A stretch of DNA of 7,549 nucleotides from JBICHM01 sp043101835 (lineage in GTDB: Bacteria > Planctomycetota > Phycisphaerae > Phycisphaerales > UBA1924), in contig JBICHM010000003.1 in NCBI GenBank assembly GCA_043101835.1, forward strand, positions 1 to 7,549, in the 5' to 3' direction. Made by a program: the position numbers and the translations under genes. The notes under the pieces were generated by a model. The model had not been told where the DNA came from and did not search any database. It saw only the letters and a list, made by a program, of their open reading frames with translations. Below are positions 4,942-7,549 of this stretch, piece after piece. The stretch's first letter is position 1, and every line of letters begins with the position of its first letter.

Positions 4942-6510
4942 ATGCACGCCGCCGACTTCAGCCAGCCCCCCGTCATCCTCAACGCCAATCCGATCACCCT
5001 CGCGGAGGTCGAGCGCGTCGTCCGCCTCCGCGCCCCTGTCGCCCTCGGCGACGAGGCGACCCGCGCCATCGACGCCTCGCGCGACCGCCTCGAGCAGGCG
5101 ATGCGCGCCAAGACCCCCATCTACGGCGTCAACACCGGCTTCGGGTCGCTGGCGCGAAAGCGCATCAACGATGAGAAACTCGCGGAGGTGCAGCGCAACC
5201 TGCTGCGCTCCCACGCCGCGGGCGCCGGCGTCCCCCTGCCGGCCGAGCAGGTGCGCGCGATGCTGCTGCTGCTCGCCGGGTCGCTCGCGCGCGGGCGCTC
5301 CGGCGTCCGGCGCGAGCTGGTGGACGCGCTGGTCGCGATACTCAACGCCGGCGTCGTGCCGGTCGTGCCGACGGTGGGCTCGGTCGGCGCCTCGGGCGAC
5401 CTCGCGCCGCTCGCGCACGCGGCCCTGCCGCTGATCGGCGAGGGCCTCGCCTACTACGACAACAAGACGCTCGACGGCGCGGCAGCCCTCGACCGCGCGG
5501 GCCTCACGCCGATCACGCTCGGCGCCAAGGAGGGCCTCGCGCTCATCAACGGCACCCACCTGATGGCCGGCCTGGGCTGCCTCGCGCTGCTCGACGCGGC
5601 GCGCCTGCTCGACGCGGCCCTCGTCGCCTGCGCGATGTCCATCGACGCCTGCCGAGCGACGCACACCTTCCTCGACCCCCGCGCGCACGAGGCCCGCAAC
5701 CAGCCGGCGCAGATGGCCGTCGCAGAGCGCCTGCGCGCCCTGCTCGAGGGCAGCCAGGTGGCGCCGGCGCACAAGGACAACGACTCGCGCGTGCAGGACC
5801 CCTACTCGCTGCGCTGCGCTCCACAAGTGCTCGGCGCCGCGCTCGAGACGCTCGACAACGCGCGCCGCACGATCGAGCGCGAACTCGGCGCCGTCACCGA
5901 CAACCCCCTCGTCGTCGAGCCCGACGGGCAGCGCGACGGCTTCATCGTCTCGGCCGGCAACTTCCACGGCATGCCGCTGGCGCTTGCGCTCGACTCGGTC
6001 TCTGTCGCCTGCATGCACATCGCCGGCGTCGCGGAGCGGCGCGTCTTCTTCCTCCTCGGCGCCACCGACCCCGAGAACCCCGTGCCCGCGCATCTCTCGC
6101 CCCAGCCGGGCCTGCACTCGGGGCTGATGATCACCCAGTACACCGCCGCCGCGTGCGTGAACGAGCTCGCCCACCTCGCCAGCCCCGCCAGCGTCGTGAA
6201 CATCCCCACCTGTGCCGGCATGGAGGATTACAACTCCTTCGGCCCGCTCAGCGCGCGCACGGCGCTGCGCTCGGTGGAGCTGAGCCGCACGGTCGTCGCG
6301 ATCGAAATGCTCTGCGCCGCGCAGGGCATCGAGTTTCAGCGCCCGCTGCGCTCGGGCGAAGGCGTCGAACGTGCCCACGCCCTCGTGCGCGAGCGCGTGG
6401 CGCCCCTCGAGGCCGATCGCCCCCCGGCGCCCGACATCGCCGCCCTCGAGGGCCTCATCGCCGGCGGCGCCCTTTCCCCAGGCAACCCGAGGGGTTCGGG
6501 GCGCGAATAA
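4942..6510 (+). CDS. hutH: Histidine ammonia-lyase
   Basis: Deaminates L-histidine to trans-urocanate, the first step of histidine breakdown, in the cytoplasm. It has 522 residues; about 510 is usual. The electrophilic MIO cofactor forms from A150-S151-G152 in GSVGASGDLAPLAH. YGVNTGFG (Y61), RSHAAGAG (H91), KEGLALINGTH (N203), RVQDPYSLRC (about 283-292, with Y288 and R291), TDNPL and GNFHG (about 339-343) all match the HutH pattern; serine-histidine at the selectivity loop favours histidine over phenylalanine or tyrosine. One conserved block differs: the usual SIPTSANQEDHVSMG reads NIPTCAGMEDYNSFG (about 420-434), so a divergent or altered-substrate lyase is possible. The ATG at 4942 is preferred to a TTG at 4906; no clear ribosome site precedes either. 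hutU lies downstream, which supports a histidine role. Confidence 0.93.
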   Translation: MHAADFSQPPVILNANPITLAEVERVVRLRAPVALGDEATRAIDASRDRLEQAMRAKTPIYGVNTGFGSLARKRINDEKLAEVQRNLLRSHAAGAGVPLPAEQVRAMLLLLAGSLARGRSGVRRELVDALVAILNAGVVPVVPTVGSVGASGDLAPLAHAALPLIGEGLAYYDNKTLDGAAALDRAGLTPITLGAKEGLALINGTHLMAGLGCLALLDAARLLDAALVACAMSIDACRATHTFLDPRAHEARNQPAQMAVAERLRALLEGSQVAPAHKDNDSRVQDPYSLRCAPQVLGAALETLDNARRTIERELGAVTDNPLVVEPDGQRDGFIVSAGNFHGMPLALALDSVSVACMHIAGVAERRVFFLLGATDPENPVPAHLSPQPGLHSGLMITQYTAAACVNELAHLASPASVVNIPTCAGMEDYNSFGPLSARTALRSVELSRTVVAIEMLCAAQGIEFQRPLRSGEGVERAHALVRERVAPLEADRPPAPDIAALEGLIAGGALSPGNPRGSGRE

Positions 6511-6581
6511 TCCGACAGCCGCGCGTGTTCGCCGGTCGTGCGCGCCGCATGGGCGCCACGCCCCACCACGAAGGAGTTTCC

Positions 6582-7274
6582 ATGTCCACCACCCGATTCG
6601 CCCTCGCCAGCGCGTGCGCCCTTGTCATCGGCGCCGGCGCGCTGCTGACCGCCACCGACGCCGCTGCCCAGCGCAGCCGGACGAAGGCGCAGCAGCCCAG
6701 CGCCGACGAGATGGCGCCGCTGCGCAACCCCAAGACCGACACCGCCGGCCTCAATGTCGGCGACTCCATTCCCCCCACGACCGTCTACGACCGCGACGGC
6801 GCCGAGGTGGACCTCAACAGCAAGTTCACCGGCGGCCTCACCGTCGTCTTCTTCTACCGCGGCGGCTGGTGCCCCTACTGCAACAAGTCCATGAAGGAAT
6901 GGGGCTCGCAGCTCGGTCGCTTCAAGGACGAGAACATCAAGGTCATCGCCATCAGCCCGGAAACCCCCGAGCACACCGTCGAGACCGCCGAGAAGGACAG
7001 CGTCGACTTCCCCATCTACGCCGACGCCACCACCGAGGCCATGCGCAACTTCGGCGTCGCCTTCCAGGTCGACGATCGGACGCAGACCCAGTACCGCGGC
7101 TTCGGCATCGACCTCGACAGCCACAACGCCAGCGGCGAGTGGATCCTCCCCGCGCCCGCCTTCTTCCTCATTGACGAGCAGGGCAGGATCGTCTGGAAGT
7201 GGTCGACCTGGGATTACACCGCCCGACGCGCCTCGCCCGACGATGTGCTGACCGCGGCGCGCGACCAGCGCTGA
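6582..7274 (+). CDS. Exported AhpC/TSA-type redoxin (peroxiredoxin-like)
   Basis: A 230-residue thioredoxin-fold protein, probably periplasmic and acting on thiols or peroxides. Residues 1-29 are a signal peptide (basic start, hydrophobic ALVIGAGALLTA, cut after AAA or AAQ). The fold starts near residue 56 (LNVGDSIPPTTVYDRDG). The active site is YRGGWCPYC with C97 and C100, the CxxC form of peroxiredoxin-like proteins rather than the single PxxxTxxC peroxidatic site. VIAISPETPE (121-130) and LPAPAFFLIDEQGRIVWKW (189-207, with the likely cis-proline) complete the family pattern. No other mature cysteine exists, so any disulfide is between C97 and C100. AAGGAG, five bases before the ATG, fixes the start. 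It sits between hutH (71 bases) and hutU (150 bases) on the same strand; its link to histidine breakdown is unclear. Peroxidase and thiol-disulfide reductase remain open. Confidence 0.9.
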   Translation: MSTTRFALASACALVIGAGALLTATDAAAQRSRTKAQQPSADEMAPLRNPKTDTAGLNVGDSIPPTTVYDRDGAEVDLNSKFTGGLTVVFFYRGGWCPYCNKSMKEWGSQLGRFKDENIKVIAISPETPEHTVETAEKDSVDFPIYADATTEAMRNFGVAFQVDDRTQTQYRGFGIDLDSHNASGEWILPAPAFFLIDEQGRIVWKWSTWDYTARRASPDDVLTAARDQR

Positions 7275-7282
7275 CGCCCCCG

Positions 7283-7333
7283 CCGCGCCCCTCGTGGGCG
7301 CGGTCGATCCGGCACAGACGGCTCGCGTGCCGG
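7283..7333 (+). terminator. Two GC-rich hairpins after the redoxin gene
   Basis: CCGCGCCC (7283-7290) and GGGCGCGG (7296-7303) make a perfect 8-bp stem with loop CTCGT, starting 9 bases after the stop. A second stem, CCGGCAC (7309-7315) with GTGCCGG (7327-7333), has an 11-base loop. No T run follows either, so they are not classic intrinsic terminators. They may protect the 3' end or slow transcription before hutU. Confidence 0.35.
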
Positions 7334-7384
7334 TCTGAGATGGCCTGCGCGTTCCGAGCCCCGCCACCCCCGCATCCGCCACCG

Positions 7385-7423
7385 TGCTAGCCTTCTGCCG
7401 GACCCCCGACAGGAGGCTTTTTT
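7385..7423 (+). promoter_or_regulatory. hutU: hutU leader: hairpin over the ribosome site, T run, possible extended -10
   Basis: AGCCTTCTG (7389-7397) pairs with CAGGAGGCT (7410-7418) over nine positions, one a U-G wobble, around a 12-base loop. The right arm holds the whole AGGAGG ribosome site (7411-7416) of hutU, eight bases before the ATG. Six T residues (7418-7423) follow at once, so the element has the form of an intrinsic terminator as well as a ribosome-site mask. TGCTAGCCT (7385-7393) also reads as an extended -10 box; a start near 7400 from it would leave out the left arm and free the ribosome site. No good -35 is seen. The pairing is visible; the regulatory reading is inference. 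Confidence 0.42.
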
Positions 7424-7424
7424 C

Positions 7425-7549
7425 ATGACCACCGCCGCCAGCCGTAGCGTGCTGCCCGATGCGCAGGATCGAACCATCCACGCCCCGCGCGGCGCCGCGA
7501 AGACCTGCAAGACCTGGCAGGCCGAAGCCGCCATGCGGATGCTCATGAA
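7425..7549 (+). CDS. hutU: Urocanate hydratase, N-terminal part only (cut by window edge)
   Basis: Hydrates urocanate to 4-imidazolone-5-propionate, the second step of histidine breakdown, using tightly bound NAD+ as an electrophile, in the cytoplasm. Only 41 codons plus two bases are present of a protein usually about 550 residues long. Residues 18-41 (IHAPRG, then KTCKTWQAEAAMRMLM) match the conserved HutU opening (family form near RAPRGTELSCKGWLQEAALRMLMNN). The ATG at 7425 is supported by a perfect AGGAGG eight bases upstream. The NAD and catalytic parts lie outside the window. The match is short but specific, and HutH upstream agrees with it. Confidence 0.88.
   Translation, partial: MTTAASRSVLPDAQDRTIHAPRGAAKTCKTWQAEAAMRMLM

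Noticed and set aside
2925..5174. A 749-codon open frame on the plus strand
   Set aside because: It runs antisense through folE2, the membrane protein and into hutH in another frame. The translation is rich in R, A, D, H and P with no domain, as expected for a shadow frame in GC-rich DNA, while the overlapped genes carry clear family motifs.
4846..6378. A 510-codon open frame on the minus strand opposite hutH
   Set aside because: Low-complexity composition (R, A, V, G, H, D) and no recognisable motif; it mirrors the third-position GC bias of hutH.
6487..6501. CCCGA/TCGGG hairpin at the hutH end as a terminator
   Set aside because: Only five base pairs, inside the coding region, and no T run follows.
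6506..6511. AATAAT as a -10 box for the redoxin gene
   Set aside because: It matches five of six consensus bases, but it overlaps the hutH stop codon TAA, which explains half of it, and there is no -35 box 16 to 18 bases upstream.
6582..6620. Lipoprotein signal at cysteine 12 of the redoxin
   Set aside because: The bases before C12 read ASA, not a lipobox with L or V at -3, and the hydrophobic core lies after the cysteine. An ordinary signal peptide fits better.
6336..7481. A 381-codon minus-strand frame
   Set aside because: Shadow of the hutH end, redoxin and hutU start, all of which have motifs and, for the last two, strong ribosome sites.

Overview
The window is GC-rich bacterial DNA with tightly packed genes. 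It most likely comes from a planctomycete-type bacterium, and I favour Planctomycetota, possibly class Phycisphaerae. The clues are a secreted protein with a PEP-CTERM sorting tail, GC-rich genes with very GC-rich spacers, REP-like hairpins with a GGGTGC head, a short AGACGAAG tandem repeat, and a hut gene set broken up by an exported redoxin. The taxonomic call is inference; no rRNA or marker gene is present.

Left block, positions 1 to 4832, all on the minus strand and so read from right to left: an unrecognised multi-pass membrane protein (3984-4832), the GTP cyclohydrolase FolE2 (2970-3833), a PEP-CTERM secreted protein (2070-2810), and a class B penicillin-binding protein of PBP2 type (1858 down to the left edge, where it is cut off). 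These genes are co-directional but lie 111 to 211 bases apart and share no pathway, so they need not be one operon. The spacers on both sides of the PEP-CTERM gene hold REP-like hairpins: an inverted pair downstream at 1972-2057 and a single relative upstream at 2924-2959.

Right block, positions 4942 to 7549, all on the plus strand: histidine ammonia-lyase HutH (4942-6510), an exported AhpC/TSA-type redoxin (6582-7274), and the first 41 codons of urocanate hydratase HutU (from 7425, cut by the right edge). HutH turns histidine into urocanate and HutU hydrates urocanate to imidazolone propionate, so the first two steps of histidine breakdown are here, with the redoxin between them. The rest of the pathway (hutI and hutG or hutF) is not in view.

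The two blocks diverge from a 109-base spacer (4833-4941). It holds four related half-sites in a head-to-head array and a plausible hutH promoter whose start point would fall at or next to the ATG. The hutU leader holds a 9-base-pair hairpin that buries its AGGAGG ribosome site and is followed by six T residues, a layout that could act as an attenuator or translational switch. I see no CRISPR array, tRNA, rRNA, transposase or defence system. The points most worth a second look are the covarying REP-like hairpins, the hutU leader hairpin, the divergent spacer array, and an altered conserved motif in HutH.
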